A stretch of DNA of 53,947 nt from contig JAJZHK010000014.1 of the NCBI GenBank assembly GCA_021804565.1, forward strand, positions 1 through 53,947, in the 5' to 3' direction. Source of the DNA: Pseudomonadota bacterium (GTDB lineage Bacteria > Pseudomonadota > Gammaproteobacteria > Pseudomonadales > Moraxellaceae). The translations under genes were made by a program, and so were the position numbers. The notes below the pieces were generated by a model. It searched no databases. It was given only the letters and a program-made list of their open reading frames with translations, and was not told the origin of the DNA. Shown piece by piece: positions 45,316-53,947 of the stretch (within the stretch, counting starts at the first letter, position 1; the number at the start of each line of letters is the position of its first letter).

Positions 45316-47123
45316 GCCTGGACTCCTGGACGATAAAGGCTGCGCGGCAGACGTACCGGCATATCGAGTAATTGTTGGGCGTAGGCTTTGCCTTGCGGGT
45401 CGCTGCGCAGGCTGGCGATGCCGCCGCCACCCAAGGCATGTTCCAGCAAAAAGTTGAAAGCATGCAGGCCGGGCAGCTCAAAACGCTGCACGCGGCCGCG
45501 CTGCTCGTCGAGCACATGCGCAAACCAGTCATGGACAGCCTGCTCGGTCAGCGCCGAACGCAAGTAGGGCAGGTAGTCAGGGTGACGGGCGATGACACCG
45601 ATATTGCTGTGATCGCCTTTATCGCCGCTACGTGCCAGGGCCAGCTGAACGAGAGGCAGTTCGATGCAGTCCTCACCGGCCGACAGGCTGGGGCCGGGCG
45701 GCAGGGGTTCAGCTTGCGGCGCACCGGCGGCGGGCCTGGGCAGCGTCAGCTGCAGGGTCTGCCCATCGATGGTGCAACGCGGCTGCAGATGTTTTTGATC
45801 GAGGAGGAAGGAGTACAAGCGAACGACAGGCGCCACTTTCGGGCGTCCACCGACGATGCCGGTGATGCCGGGGGCCATGGCGGTCGCCGCTTGCGCGATT
45901 TCGCTGGCGAGAAACATCAGGGCTTCACGTATACGGTGCCGGGCACTGATACGGACGATCACTTCCCGACTGTGGGGCAGCCGGCCATGGGGGCCATAGG
46001 TCCATTCACTGCCCAGGATCTCGACGAGGCTTTCCTCAAAACCGGGTGCACCCCGTGAGCGCAGAACCTGTTCCACCTTGCGCAGCAAGGCTTGCGCGGT
46101 GCGTTCCCCTTTGGCGCGAGCATCGATGCCGGCGAGCATAAAGCTGGCGCTGACGCGATAGCCGTCACGGTAGGTCGCACAGACCTTGTAAGAACCGCTG
46201 GGGGCATAACCGCGGGCACCTTCCACCAGCACCCGGTCGGGAGCGATTTGGCTCAGCCGGACTTGCCTGAAGTCACAGCTGACGTCGGGCAAGAGATAGG
46301 CCGCAGGATCACCGATCTCATAGACCAGCTGTTCGCCGACGGTGTGTACGTTGACCAGCCCGCCGGTGCCTTCCGGTTTGCTGATCACGACACGACCGTC
46401 AGCGCTGCACTCGGCGACAGGAAAGCCCATGTTCTCGTAGCCGGGGATGCTGGCCCAATCGGTAAAGTTGCCTCCCGTGCATTGTGCACCACATTCGATC
46501 AGATGCCCGGCCAGTGAGCCTGCGGCGAGACGGTCATAGTCGTCGCTGCGCCAGCCAAATTCGTGCATGAGCGGGCCCAGGGTGAGTGCCGAGTCGACGA
46601 TGCGACCGCTGATGACGATGTCGGCGCCCGCTTGCAAGGCATCGCGTATCGGCGTCGCGCCGAGGTAAGCATTGATGCTGGTGGTCTGAGCTGGAAAGGG
46701 TCGGTCATCGAACATTTCGCGCAGGCCTTCCTGCTGCCATTGCGTCATGCGCTCTTGCAGGTCATCGCCCTCGATCACCGCCACCTTGAGCGTCAGGCCG
46801 GCGGCCTGGATGCGTTCGCGCAAAAGATGGGCACAGGCGCCTGGATTGACGCCACCGGCATTGCTGATGACTTTGATGCCTTTTTGCGCGATTTCACCCA
46901 GCAAAGGGGTCATGACCCGATCGACAAAGTCGGTGGCATAGCCCAGTTGGGGATCCTTTTCGCGTGCTTTCGCCAGCAAGGACATGGTGATTTCCGCGAG
47001 GTAGTCGAACACCAGATAATCGATGTTCCCCTGGTGGACGAGCTGATAGGCCGCGGTCACGGTGTCGCCCCAGAACGCGGCGGCACAGCCGATGCGGATG
47101 TTGTCGGTGCTTTGGCTTTGCAT
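45312..47123 (-). CDS. atuA: Acyclic terpene utilization protein AtuA (DUF1446)
   Basis: A 603-residue protein of the AtuA/DUF1446 family: IGCAAAFWGDT, DYLAEITMSLLAKAR, NAGGVNPGACA and VISGRIVDSALTLGP at the N-terminal half, and ARSGDKGDHSNIGVIAR near the C-terminus. It is required for growth on acyclic terpenes; its chemistry is not settled and a lyase step on the hydroxylated intermediate has been proposed. The ATG at 47123 has GGGAG upstream. It is the first gene of the operon, divergent from atuR. Confidence 0.92.
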   Translation of the reverse strand: MQSQSTDNIRIGCAAAFWGDTVTAAYQLVHQGNIDYLVFDYLAEITMSLLAKAREKDPQLGYATDFVDRVMTPLLGEIAQKGIKVISNAGGVNPGACAHLLRERIQAAGLTLKVAVIEGDDLQERMTQWQQEGLREMFDDRPFPAQTTSINAYLGATPIRDALQAGADIVISGRIVDSALTLGPLMHEFGWRSDDYDRLAAGSLAGHLIECGAQCTGGNFTDWASIPGYENMGFPVAECSADGRVVISKPEGTGGLVNVHTVGEQLVYEIGDPAAYLLPDVSCDFRQVRLSQIAPDRVLVEGARGYAPSGSYKVCATYRDGYRVSASFMLAGIDARAKGERTAQALLRKVEQVLRSRGAPGFEESLVEILGSEWTYGPHGRLPHSREVIVRISARHRIREALMFLASEIAQAATAMAPGITGIVGGRPKVAPVVRLYSFLLDQKHLQPRCTIDGQTLQLTLPRPAAGAPQAEPLPPGPSLSAGEDCIELPLVQLALARSGDKGDHSNIGVIARHPDYLPYLRSALTEQAVHDWFAHVLDEQRGRVQRFELPGLHAFNFLLEHALGGGGIASLRSDPQGKAYAQQLLDMPVRLPRSLYRPGVQA

Positions 47124-47168
47124 GTCTCCCTCGCAAGGTGTCCGATCCTGTGCTATTACACTACAAAG

Positions 47169-47190
47169 CAAGCGCTTGGTATGTCAAGCG
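47169..47190. promoter_or_regulatory. Candidate AtuR operator between atuA and atuR
   Basis: CAAGCGCTTG palindrome (47169-47178) followed after six bases by CAAGCG (47185-47190): three half-sites, making an inverted repeat CGCTTG-N6-CAAGCG. AtuR of Pseudomonas aeruginosa is reported to bind inverted repeats in this same intergenic region. Position and symmetry suggest the equivalent site. Confidence 0.65.
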
Positions 47191-47204
47191 TCAGCGTGTA
47201 AAAT
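47176..47204 (+). promoter_or_regulatory. Overlapping divergent promoters of atuR and atuA
   Basis: Forward: -35 TTGGTA (47176-47181), spacer 17, -10 TAAAAT (47199-47204) for atuR. Reverse: a consensus -35 TTGACA (47182-47187) faces atuA, with a weak -10 TAGTGT 18 bases further. Both -35 elements sit inside the operator, so one bound repressor could block both. Confidence 0.55.
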
Positions 47205-47241
47205 GGGTTACCATCCACGCTGGCCTTCGAGATAGCTTGCG

Positions 47242-47871
47242 ATGCTGAAATCTTTACAAGACATCCCTTTGATGGGCGGACTCGATGACAGTCCGCGTGG
47301 TCGGGTGCTGCGTGCGGCGGCGCACCTTTTTGCGGAGCAGGGCTATGAACGCACCACGGTGCGCGACCTGGCGCGTATGGTGGGCATACAGAGCGGGTCC
47401 CTATTCCATCATTTTGGCAGCAAGCAGGACATCCTCAGTGCCGTGATGGAAGAGGCGATCAACTACAACCATGAGCGCATGCGCCAGGCTCTGGCCGCAG
47501 CGCCAGATCGTCGGCAACGTCTTTTCGCGCTGGTACGATGCGAGTTGGAGTCCATCTGTGGCGAAAGCGGCGAAGCGATGAAGGTTCTGGTTTATGAGTG
47601 GCACGCCTTGTTGGCCCCGCAACAGGCGGCCTTGCTGGCTTTGCGTGAGGCTTACGAGCAGGATTGGCTGCGCGTTCTGGAAGAGATGCGACAGGCCGGG
47701 GAGCTGGCTTATGAGCCTTTTCTCTGGCGGCGCCTGCTCGCCGGCGCCATCGCCTGGACACACAGCTGGTATCGCCCGCAAGGACGTCTGGGCCTCGATG
47801 AGCTGGCCGACATGGTGGTCGCCATGGCGAGTGCCGGCCAGCTGCCGGTGCAACGCGAGAGGGCTTGTTAA
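47242..47871 (+). CDS. atuR: TetR family repressor AtuR
   Basis: A 209-residue TetR-type regulator: the helix-turn-helix covers about residues 22-66 with [21 protein letters not shown], and the C-terminal ligand domain is helical and divergent. It is divergent from atuA, 118 bases apart, as atuR is in Pseudomonas aeruginosa. The ligand is presumably a pathway acyl-CoA (inferred). Its end overlaps the convergent metG by four bases. Confidence 0.9.
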   Translation: MLKSLQDIPLMGGLDDSPRGRVLRAAAHLFAEQGYERTTVRDLARMVGIQSGSLFHHFGSKQDILSAVMEEAINYNHERMRQALAAAPDRRQRLFALVRCELESICGESGEAMKVLVYEWHALLAPQQAALLALREAYEQDWLRVLEEMRQAGELAYEPFLWRRLLAGAIAWTHSWYRPQGRLGLDELADMVVAMASAGQLPVQRERAC

Positions 47872-49880
47872 CGCACACGCATGCCCGGTTCGGCGCCACT
47901 GTCCGGACTGAGCAGGAAGAGCTCATCAGCCGCCGAACCGGCGGCGAGTACCATGGCTTCACTGACGCCGAACTTCATCTTGCGTGGGGCGAGGTTGGCC
48001 ACCACCACGGTCAGGCGGCCAAGCAGGGCCTGCGGATCGCTATAGGCATGACGTAGACCCGCAAAAACCTGGCGGGTCTGCTGTTGGCCCAGATCCAGAC
48101 GCAGGCGCAGCAGCTTGTCGGCACCTTCAACGAGACTGGCTTCGATGATACGGGCGACACGCAGATCGATGGCCAGGAACTGGTCGATATCGATCAGTTC
48201 CGCCCGCGGCCCGCCGGGGGCCTCCGCGCGCTCGGGCGTCTGGGCCAAGGTCTCGCGTGAGGCCAGGGTGATCGCTTCGATCTGCGACGCCTCGATACGC
48301 TGCATCAAGGGCTTGAAATCACCGATGACATGCGCGCCGAGCTTCTTTTTGCGGCTGTCCCAGAGCAGGTCGTCAAGCTGTAAAAAGGCCTGCGCCTTGG
48401 TCGCCATCTGCGGCAGGATGGGGGCGAGATAGGTCATCAGCTGGCGAAAGAGCTCGATACCGATCGAGCAGACTTCGAGGATGCGGGGATCTTTGGGATC
48501 ATTTTTGGCGAGGGCCCAGGGCTTGTGTTCGTCGATGAACTGGTTGGCCTTGTCGGCGAGAGCCATGATCTCCCGTACCGCGCGAGAAAACTCACGTTTT
48601 TCATACAGTTGCGCCAGGCTGTCAGCGGCGTCTATGGCCTCATCCAGCAGCGGGTGATCGACGCTGGTCAAGGTGTGTGCAAAGCCCTTGCTGACAAAGC
48701 CGGCGCAGCGGCTGGCGATATTGACCACTTTGCCGACCAGGTCGGCGTTGACACGGGCGACAAAGTCGCCGAGGTTGAGGTCGATGTCCTCAACGCCAGC
48801 GCCTAGCTTGCCGGCAAAATAGTAGCGCAGGGGTTCGGCCGGGAGATGTTCAAGATAAGTCCGTGCCTTGATGAAGGTACCGCGCGACTTGGACATTTTG
48901 GTGCCATCCACGGTAAGAAAGCCGTGTGCGTAGACGCCGCTGGGTTTGCGAAAACCTGCGCCTTCGAGCATGGCCGGCCAGAACAAGGCGTGAAAATAGA
49001 CGATATCCTTGCCGATGAAATGGTACAGCTCGGTGTCGCTGTCAGGCTTCCACCAGCTGTCAAAGTCGAGCCCGCGGCGTTCGCACAAGGCCTGAAAACT
49101 GGCCATGTAGCCGATCGGAGCATCCAGCCAGACATAAAAATACTTGCCCGGGGCTTGCGGTATCTCGAAGCCAAAATAGGGCGAATCGCGGGAGATATCC
49201 CAGGCGGCCAGGCCGGCGGTGAACCACTCGCCGAGCTTGTTGGCGACCTCGCTTTGCAGATGACCCTGGCGGGTCCAGTCGCTGAGCATCGCGGTAAAGT
49301 GGGGCAGTTCAAAGAAGTAGTGCACACTTTCGCGCAAAACCGGCGTGGCCCCGGAAATGGTCGAGCGGGGCTTGAGCAGCTCGGTGGCGGCGTAGGTGGC
49401 ACCGCACTTTTCGCAGGAATCGCCGTACTGGTCGTCGCTAGCACACTTGGGGCAGCGGCCTTTGATGAAGCGGTCGGCGAGAAAAAGGCCTTTTTCCGGG
49501 TCAAACAACTGCTGCACCGGTCGCGTGCTGATATGCCCCCCCGCGCGCAGGCGCTGGTAGATGAGTTCGCTATAGTGGCGATTCTCGCTGCTGTGGGTGG
49601 AGTGGTAGTGGTCGAAGCCGATATGAAAATCGGCAAAATCCTGTTGATGCTCGGCCGCCACGCGGGCGATCAGGGCCTCAGGCGAGATGTTTTCCTGTTG
49701 GGCGCGCAGCATGATGGCGGTGCCATGGGCGTCATCGGCGCAGACATAGTGAACTTCATGGCCGCGCGAACGCTGGTAGCGTACCCAGATGTCAGTCTGA
49801 ATGTACTCGACCATGTGGCCAAGATGGATGGGTCCGTTGGCGTAGGGCAATGCGCTGGTGACGAGAATGCGGCGAGACAT
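47868..49880 (-). CDS. metG: Methionyl-tRNA synthetase
   Basis: Class I synthetase with a C-terminal tRNA-binding extension. The 670 residues start [20 protein letters not shown] is PIHLGH (17-22), the zinc knuckles are CPKC and CEKC, KMSKS is in [12 protein letters not shown], and the C-terminal EMAP-like domain (about 560-670) starts [12 protein letters not shown]. It is divergent from apbC, as in Pseudomonas. Confidence 0.97.
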   Translation of the reverse strand: MSRRILVTSALPYANGPIHLGHMVEYIQTDIWVRYQRSRGHEVHYVCADDAHGTAIMLRAQQENISPEALIARVAAEHQQDFADFHIGFDHYHSTHSSENRHYSELIYQRLRAGGHISTRPVQQLFDPEKGLFLADRFIKGRCPKCASDDQYGDSCEKCGATYAATELLKPRSTISGATPVLRESVHYFFELPHFTAMLSDWTRQGHLQSEVANKLGEWFTAGLAAWDISRDSPYFGFEIPQAPGKYFYVWLDAPIGYMASFQALCERRGLDFDSWWKPDSDTELYHFIGKDIVYFHALFWPAMLEGAGFRKPSGVYAHGFLTVDGTKMSKSRGTFIKARTYLEHLPAEPLRYYFAGKLGAGVEDIDLNLGDFVARVNADLVGKVVNIASRCAGFVSKGFAHTLTSVDHPLLDEAIDAADSLAQLYEKREFSRAVREIMALADKANQFIDEHKPWALAKNDPKDPRILEVCSIGIELFRQLMTYLAPILPQMATKAQAFLQLDDLLWDSRKKKLGAHVIGDFKPLMQRIEASQIEAITLASRETLAQTPERAEAPGGPRAELIDIDQFLAIDLRVARIIEASLVEGADKLLRLRLDLGQQQTRQVFAGLRHAYSDPQALLGRLTVVVANLAPRKMKFGVSEAMVLAAGSAADELFLLSPDSGAEPGMRVR

Positions 49881-49913
49881 GATGGTCCTTACGTTGTATC
49901 ATTTCAGCCCGCG

Positions 49914-49922
49914 ACTATAGCA
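49914..49922 (-). promoter_or_regulatory. Extended -10 of the metG promoter
   Basis: Reverse strand TGCTATAGT: an extended -10 (TGN plus TATAGT, hexamer 49914-49919) 34 bases before the metG ATG. No good -35 is present, which extended -10 promoters tolerate. Confidence 0.45.
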
Positions 49923-49966
49923 GTTTTTGCTGCCCATGGCCTGAGCTGCCGGGCTGGAGAATAGTG

Positions 49967-51043
49967 ATGCAAGATCATGATGTCGATGCGCTGCTCAGCT
50001 CCTGGATCGATCCTTATCTGCGTAAAGACTGGTTGAGCAGTGCCTGTATCGAGAGTCGGCACTGGGTAGGCAGCGAACTGCAGCTTGATGTGGCGCTGCC
50101 TTATCCCTTCGCTTCCTGCGCGCAAGAGCTGGCCGCGGGCTTGCAGGATCAGCTGGCGCAGGCGCAGATCAGTTCCCGTGTGCGGCTGTGTCTGAAGGTG
50201 CCACGCCGCAAGGTGGAGAGTGGTATAGCTGGCTTGCAGGCGGTCAAGAACATCATCGCGGTGGCCTCCGGCAAGGGTGGAGTGGGCAAATCGACGACCG
50301 CGGTCAATCTGGCCCAGGCCCTGGCCAGTGAAGGCGCCCGTGTCGGCCTGCTCGATGCCGATGTCTACGGCCCCAGCCTGCCGATACTGCTCGGTGTCGC
50401 GGCCGGTACGCGGCCCCAGGTCGCTGATGAGAAGCACTTTCATCCGCTGGCGGCGCAAGGCATAGAGTTCATGTCCATGGGTCTGCTGGTGACCGAGCAA
50501 ACGCCGGTGGTCTGGCGTGGGCCTATGGCCACCGGGGCTCTCCTGCAGATGCTGACACAGACCTTGTGGTCCGATCTCGACTATCTGCTGATCGACATGC
50601 CGCCAGGTACCGGTGATATCGCCTTGACCTTGGCCCAGAAAGTACCGGTCAGCGGTGCCGTGATCGTCACCACGCCACAGGATCTGGCTTTGAGCGATGC
50701 GATCAAGGGCATCGAAATGTTCCGTAAGGTTGCCATTCCGGTGCTCGGTGTGGTTGAAAATATGGCCACCCACGTCTGCAGCCGGTGTGGCCACGAGGAG
50801 GCCATCTTTGGTGCTGGCGGCGCCCAGCGTCTGGCGCAAGACTACCACGTCGAGGTCCTGGCCTCCTTGCCGCTCAGTGGCCCCTTGCGGGAGGCCGCCG
50901 ACCAGGGCCGCAATTTGCAGGTCGAGGACCATGAAGGCGATCTGGCCTCGCGCTACCGTCAGCTCGCCCGTCGTGTCGCCGTCGAGCTGGCGCGAGGTGT
51001 CGCGGTGTCGGCGCAGCGTATCCCCAATATCGTTTTTTCCTGA
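49967..51043 (+). CDS. apbC: Iron-sulfur cluster carrier protein ApbC/Mrp
   Basis: P-loop ATPase that carries Fe-S clusters to apoproteins. From the ATG at 49967 it has 358 residues: a DUF59-like N-terminal part, deviant Walker A GKGGVGKS (102-109), LLDADVYGPSLPILLG, the MPPGTGD motif, and the cluster-binding CSRC (C271, C274). A GTG one codon earlier is the alternative start. The order metG/apbC-dcd is conserved in Pseudomonas. Confidence 0.95.
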   Translation: MQDHDVDALLSSWIDPYLRKDWLSSACIESRHWVGSELQLDVALPYPFASCAQELAAGLQDQLAQAQISSRVRLCLKVPRRKVESGIAGLQAVKNIIAVASGKGGVGKSTTAVNLAQALASEGARVGLLDADVYGPSLPILLGVAAGTRPQVADEKHFHPLAAQGIEFMSMGLLVTEQTPVVWRGPMATGALLQMLTQTLWSDLDYLLIDMPPGTGDIALTLAQKVPVSGAVIVTTPQDLALSDAIKGIEMFRKVAIPVLGVVENMATHVCSRCGHEEAIFGAGGAQRLAQDYHVEVLASLPLSGPLREAADQGRNLQVEDHEGDLASRYRQLARRVAVELARGVAVSAQRIPNIVFS

Positions 51044-51055
51044 AGGATGTCACCG

Positions 51056-51622
51056 ATGAGTATCAAGTCCGATCGTTGGATACGCCGTATGGCCGAGGAA
51101 GAGGGCATGATCAGCCCTTTTGAGTCCGCCCAGGTGCGCAGCGTGGATGGCCGCCGCGTCATCTCCTATGGCGTCTCCAGTTACGGTTATGACGTGCGTT
51201 GTTCGCGTGAGTTCAAGGTCTTCACCAATGTTTTTTCCGCCACCGTCGATCCCAAGGCCTTCGATGAAAAGAGCTTCATCGATATCGAGGCGGACACCTG
51301 CATCATTCCGCCCAACTCTTTTGCGCTGGCACGTACGGTGGAGTACTTTCGTATCCCGCGCTCGGTTTTGACCATCTGCCTGGGCAAGTCCACCTACGCG
51401 CGTTGCGGCATCATCGTCAATGTGACGCCTCTGGAACCGGAGTGGGAAGGGCATGTCACCCTGGAGTTTTCCAACACCACCAACCTGCCCGCACGTATCT
51501 ACGCCAATGAGGGCGTGGCGCAGATGCTGTTTTTTGAAAGCGATGAAGTCTGTGAAACTTCATACAAGGATCGTGGTGGCAAGTACATGGGTCAGCGTGG
51601 CGTCACTTTGCCCAAGGCCTGA
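51056..51622 (+). CDS. dcd: dCTP deaminase
   Basis: Converts dCTP to dUTP for thymidylate synthesis. From the ATG at 51056 it is 188 residues and starts [19 protein letters not shown], as in Pseudomonas. The nucleotide-binding region [20 protein letters not shown] and the closing [13 protein letters not shown] are complete. AAGGA lies upstream; a start three codons earlier at 51047 is possible. The last 31 bases overlap the convergent DUF3108 gene. Confidence 0.96.
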   Translation: MSIKSDRWIRRMAEEEGMISPFESAQVRSVDGRRVISYGVSSYGYDVRCSREFKVFTNVFSATVDPKAFDEKSFIDIEADTCIIPPNSFALARTVEYFRIPRSVLTICLGKSTYARCGIIVNVTPLEPEWEGHVTLEFSNTTNLPARIYANEGVAQMLFFESDEVCETSYKDRGGKYMGQRGVTLPKA

Positions 51623-52335
51623 TCCGCTCCGGGCGCGCCGCGGTGATAGGCCTTGATGCGCAGGATGAAGTCGGTGCCGTTTTCGTACTGCTCGATCTGA
51701 ACGGGCAGGTAGCCGAGCTGCGGAGCCACCCAAAACAGGGTGTAGCGCTTGTCCTGGGCGGTGTGCGGCCTCTCTATCTTGACCGTATCAAAGGTGCCCA
51801 GCGCCGTTGACAGCGACTCATGGCTGCTGACCTGGTATTGATAGTTCTTGATCCCATCGGCATCGGCCAGAGGATAGACCAAGTGCGCCTGGCCGTTTTG
51901 CAAGTCACGGCGCATCTGCAGTTCCAGGCTGAGCTTGTCCAGGCTGTTTTCGGGCAGCGGGTAGTGGCGGGTGTCGTCGCGCTCGGTACGGGTGCTGAGT
52001 GTGTGCGCGCTCCAGTCAAAGTCGAGATCGGTATGTCTGAGGCTCAAAAGCATCTGTCTTTGCAGATGATAGTGCTGGGGATGGATCTGATCGCCGCTGA
52101 TCGTGAATTCGCTGCTTTCTTCGGCGTGAGCGATGAGGCCGGCCTGCGCCTGGGTCTGGTAGAGCCAGTGTCCAGGACTGACCTGGCTGAGCCGGCGACT
52201 GGCGTCACCGATGACCTGGCCATTGATGCTGAGCTCGTAGTCGGCCTGGTAAGGGGTAGGCGGCCAGTCCAGGCTCTCAGCCAGGGTGCAACTCGTCATC
52301 AGCACCCCAACGATAATGGCGTACAGGTAAGGCAT
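51592..52335 (-). CDS. DUF3108 family exported protein
   Basis: A 247-residue protein with a signal sequence (about residues 1-20, [21 protein letters not shown]; the cysteine at 16 might make it a lipoprotein). The mature part is beta-rich with the DUF3108 pattern [19 protein letters not shown] and, near the end, [20 protein letters not shown]. Function unknown; envelope location inferred. AGGAGG precedes the ATG at 52335. The first 59 bases overlap the end of purN. Confidence 0.85.
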   Translation of the reverse strand: MPYLYAIIVGVLMTSCTLAESLDWPPTPYQADYELSINGQVIGDASRRLSQVSPGHWLYQTQAQAGLIAHAEESSEFTISGDQIHPQHYHLQRQMLLSLRHTDLDFDWSAHTLSTRTERDDTRHYPLPENSLDKLSLELQMRRDLQNGQAHLVYPLADADGIKNYQYQVSSHESLSTALGTFDTVKIERPHTAQDKRYTLFWVAPQLGYLPVQIEQYENGTDFILRIKAYHRGAPGADQALGKVTPR

Positions 52336-52921
52336 GAGGATCCTCCTGGTTTTGCAAGGCGGCCACGATCTGCGCGATGACCATGGGGTATAGACGGTGT
52401 TCGAGCCGGTGGACTTTGGCGGCCAAAGATGCAGCGTCATCGTCGGCGGCCACTTCGACCATCGCCTGGGCGATCACCGGCCCACCATCCAGTTCGGCGC
52501 TCACCCAATGGACACTGCAGCCATGCACCGGGTCGTGTGCGGCCAGGGCGCGGGCATGCGTATCGAGACCTTTATGGCGCGGTAACAGTGAGGGGTGGAT
52601 ATTGATCAGGCGACCTTCATGGCGAGCGACGAAGGCGGGGGTGAGGATGCGCATGAAGCCGGCAAGCACGATGAGATCGGCTTGCCAGCGCTCGATACAG
52701 GCACTCAGCGCAGCATCGTAGAGCTCGCGGCTGTCATAGTCGCGATGGTCGATGACCTGGCGGGCGATGCCAGCCTTCTCGGCGCGCACCAGGCCGAAGG
52801 CGTCCGTCCTGTTGCTCAGCACCCCGACGATACGCGCCTGTGCGCACGGCTGCGCGCAGGCATCGATCAAGGCTTGCAAATTGCTGCCCTGTCCTGAAAT
52901 CAAAACGACCAGGCGCTGCAT
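52277..52921 (-). CDS. purN: Phosphoribosylglycinamide formyltransferase
   Basis: Transfers the formyl group of 10-formyl-THF to GAR in purine synthesis. It has 214 residues: the N-terminal VVLISGQGSNLQAL phosphate-binding loop, the catalytic LINIHPSLLPRHKG (Asn and His) and the aspartate in ELDGGPVIAQ. The ATG overlaps the purM stop by one base. Confidence 0.96.
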   Translation of the reverse strand: MQRLVVLISGQGSNLQALIDACAQPCAQARIVGVLSNRTDAFGLVRAEKAGIARQVIDHRDYDSRELYDAALSACIERWQADLIVLAGFMRILTPAFVARHEGRLINIHPSLLPRHKGLDTHARALAAHDPVHGCSVHWVSAELDGGPVIAQAMVEVAADDDAASLAAKVHRLEHRLYPMVIAQIVAALQNQEDPHALPVRHYRWGADDELHPG

Positions 52922-53947
52922 CAGGCCAGCACCACCTTGGGCTCGGCCTCAGTCGAAGCTTCGATCTCACCCAGCAGCCAGGCGGTTTCGCCGAGGGCCT
53001 GGAGTCGTTCCAGGGCCGCAGCACAGGCCGCAGCGGGGACGACCAGGACCATGCCCACACCACAGTTGAAGGTGCGGTACATTTCATCTTCGGCGACGCC
53101 GCCGCGCTCTTGCAGCCAGGTGAAGATGGCCGGCCACTGCCAGCTGTCACGACGTATACGTGCCTGGGTGTGTGCCGCCATCACCCGTGGTAGATTGCCC
53201 GGCAGGCCGCCACCGGTGATGTGGGCAATAGCGTGCACCTCGGTGTCGCGCAAGAGCTTGAGCAGGTTGCGTACATAGATGCGGGTCGGCTGCATCAGCG
53301 CCTCGGCAAGAGGTCGGCCACCGACGTCCTGTTGCAGATCGCTGGCGTCGACGTCGAGGATCTTGCGTACCAGGGAGTAGCCATTCGAGTGCACGCCACT
53401 GGAGGCGAGAGCGATCAACCGGTCGCCGGCCTGGACCTTGCGGCCATCGATCAGATCGTCCTCTTCAACCACGCCGACACAAAAGCCGGCGAGGTCATAG
53501 TCTTCGCCATGATACATCCCGGGCATTTCAGCGGTTTCGCCGCCCACCAGGGCACAGCCTGCCTGTTCACAGCCCAGACCTATGCCGGCGACGACGCGTG
53601 CCGCAGTGTCGACATCGAGACGGCCGGTGGCGTAGTAGTCAAGGAAGAACAGGGGTTCAGCACCACAGACGACAAGGTCGTTGACACACATGGCCACCAG
53701 ATCGATGCCGATATGGTCATGGGCACCCAGATCCATGGCCAGACGCAGCTTGGTCCCGACGCCATCCGTGCCGGAAACCAGCAAGGGGCGGCGATAGCCT
53801 TGCGGAATACGGCACAGCGCACCGAAGCCCCCCAGTCCACCGAGGACCTCGGGGCGACTGGTACGACGGGCTACATGCTTGATGCGGTCGACGAGGGCAT
53901 CGCCAGCATCGATGTCCACACCGGCGTCTTTATAGCTGAGAGTCCGC
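52921..53947 (-). CDS. purM: Phosphoribosylformylglycinamidine cyclo-ligase (partial, 5' end outside window)
   Basis: Closes FGAM to AIR in purine synthesis. The reverse frame is open to the window edge and reads [16 protein letters not shown] before the first internal ATG at 53919 (a shadow start), so the true start lies just beyond the window. Motifs: [41 protein letters not shown] and [13 protein letters not shown]. About 341 residues are present, nearly the whole enzyme. It is followed by purN and the DUF3108 gene. Confidence 0.96.
   Translation of the reverse strand, partial: RTLSYKDAGVDIDAGDALVDRIKHVARRTSRPEVLGGLGGFGALCRIPQGYRRPLLVSGTDGVGTKLRLAMDLGAHDHIGIDLVAMCVNDLVVCGAEPLFFLDYYATGRLDVDTAARVVAGIGLGCEQAGCALVGGETAEMPGMYHGEDYDLAGFCVGVVEEDDLIDGRKVQAGDRLIALASSGVHSNGYSLVRKILDVDASDLQQDVGGRPLAEALMQPTRIYVRNLLKLLRDTEVHAIAHITGGGLPGNLPRVMAAHTQARIRRDSWQWPAIFTWLQERGGVAEDEMYRTFNCGVGMVLVVPAAACAAALERLQALGETAWLLGEIEASTEAEPKVVLA

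Overview
This window is a GC-rich gammaproteobacterial chromosome segment. Gene order points to the Pseudomonadales. From memory of Pseudomonas and Acinetobacter genomes, several blocks are familiar: trpF-accD-folC-SPOR-cvpA-purF-metZ, rnt-pyrC-motY-argG, rsxB-nth, lpxH-ppiB-glnS-cysS-folD followed by tRNAs, aspC/uvrB, metG/apbC-dcd, and purM-purN-DUF3108. An orphan rsxB beside nth and trpB/trpA kept next to trpF resemble the Moraxellaceae side of the order. MotY implies a polar, sodium-type flagellar motor. The genus cannot be fixed from sequence alone.

Layout. 1-2.8 kb: a cut-off flavin amine oxidase and an SDR dehydrogenase, divergent from a LysR regulator. 2.9-13.1 kb: a long forward run of tryptophan, fatty-acid, folate, purine, methionine and pyrimidine genes with ihfB and lapA. 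13.1-17.1 kb: RNase T and dihydroorotase, divergent from motY and argG. 17.1-19.1 kb: a broken ribbon-helix-helix antitoxin gene, then nth and rsxB. 19.1-21.4 kb: a promoter with a foldable transcript, a Fur-box-like site, an OprB-type porin and the tRNA hydroxylase gene miaE. 21.4-27.3 kb: lpxH, ppiB, glnS, cysS, folD and a Pro-Arg-His-Lys tRNA cluster. 27.7-32.0 kb: an AraC regulator with two membrane-protein genes, divergent from alkB and rubredoxin (alkane hydroxylation). 32.2-35.7 kb: tRNA-Asn, aspartate aminotransferase and uvrB. 36-47.9 kb: a complete acyclic-terpene (citronellol/geraniol) catabolic cluster atuABCDEFGH with divergent repressor atuR. 47.9-53.9 kb: metG, apbC, dcd, a DUF3108 protein, purN and a truncated purM.

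How it fits together. Most of the window is core metabolism in tightly packed, often overlapping operons. The accessory content is hydrophobic-carbon catabolism. The alkB-rubredoxin pair makes alkanols. The atu cluster activates citronellate-type acids (AtuH), desaturates them (AtuD), carboxylates geranyl-CoA (AtuC/AtuF), hydrates the product (AtuE) and cleaves it (AtuA, proposed). Regulatory DNA is readable at several points: three TTGTCA repeats between the AraC gene and alkB, a CAAGCG-based operator between atuA and atuR, a dyad in front of the LysR gene, and stable-RNA promoters with GC-rich discriminators.

I found no CRISPR array, prophage, intact insertion sequence or obvious defence system. 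The least explained pieces are the foldable region at 19.15-19.30 kb, the antitoxin gene broken by a short tandem duplication at 17.5 kb, and the AT-rich DnaA-box region at 35.7-36.0 kb.
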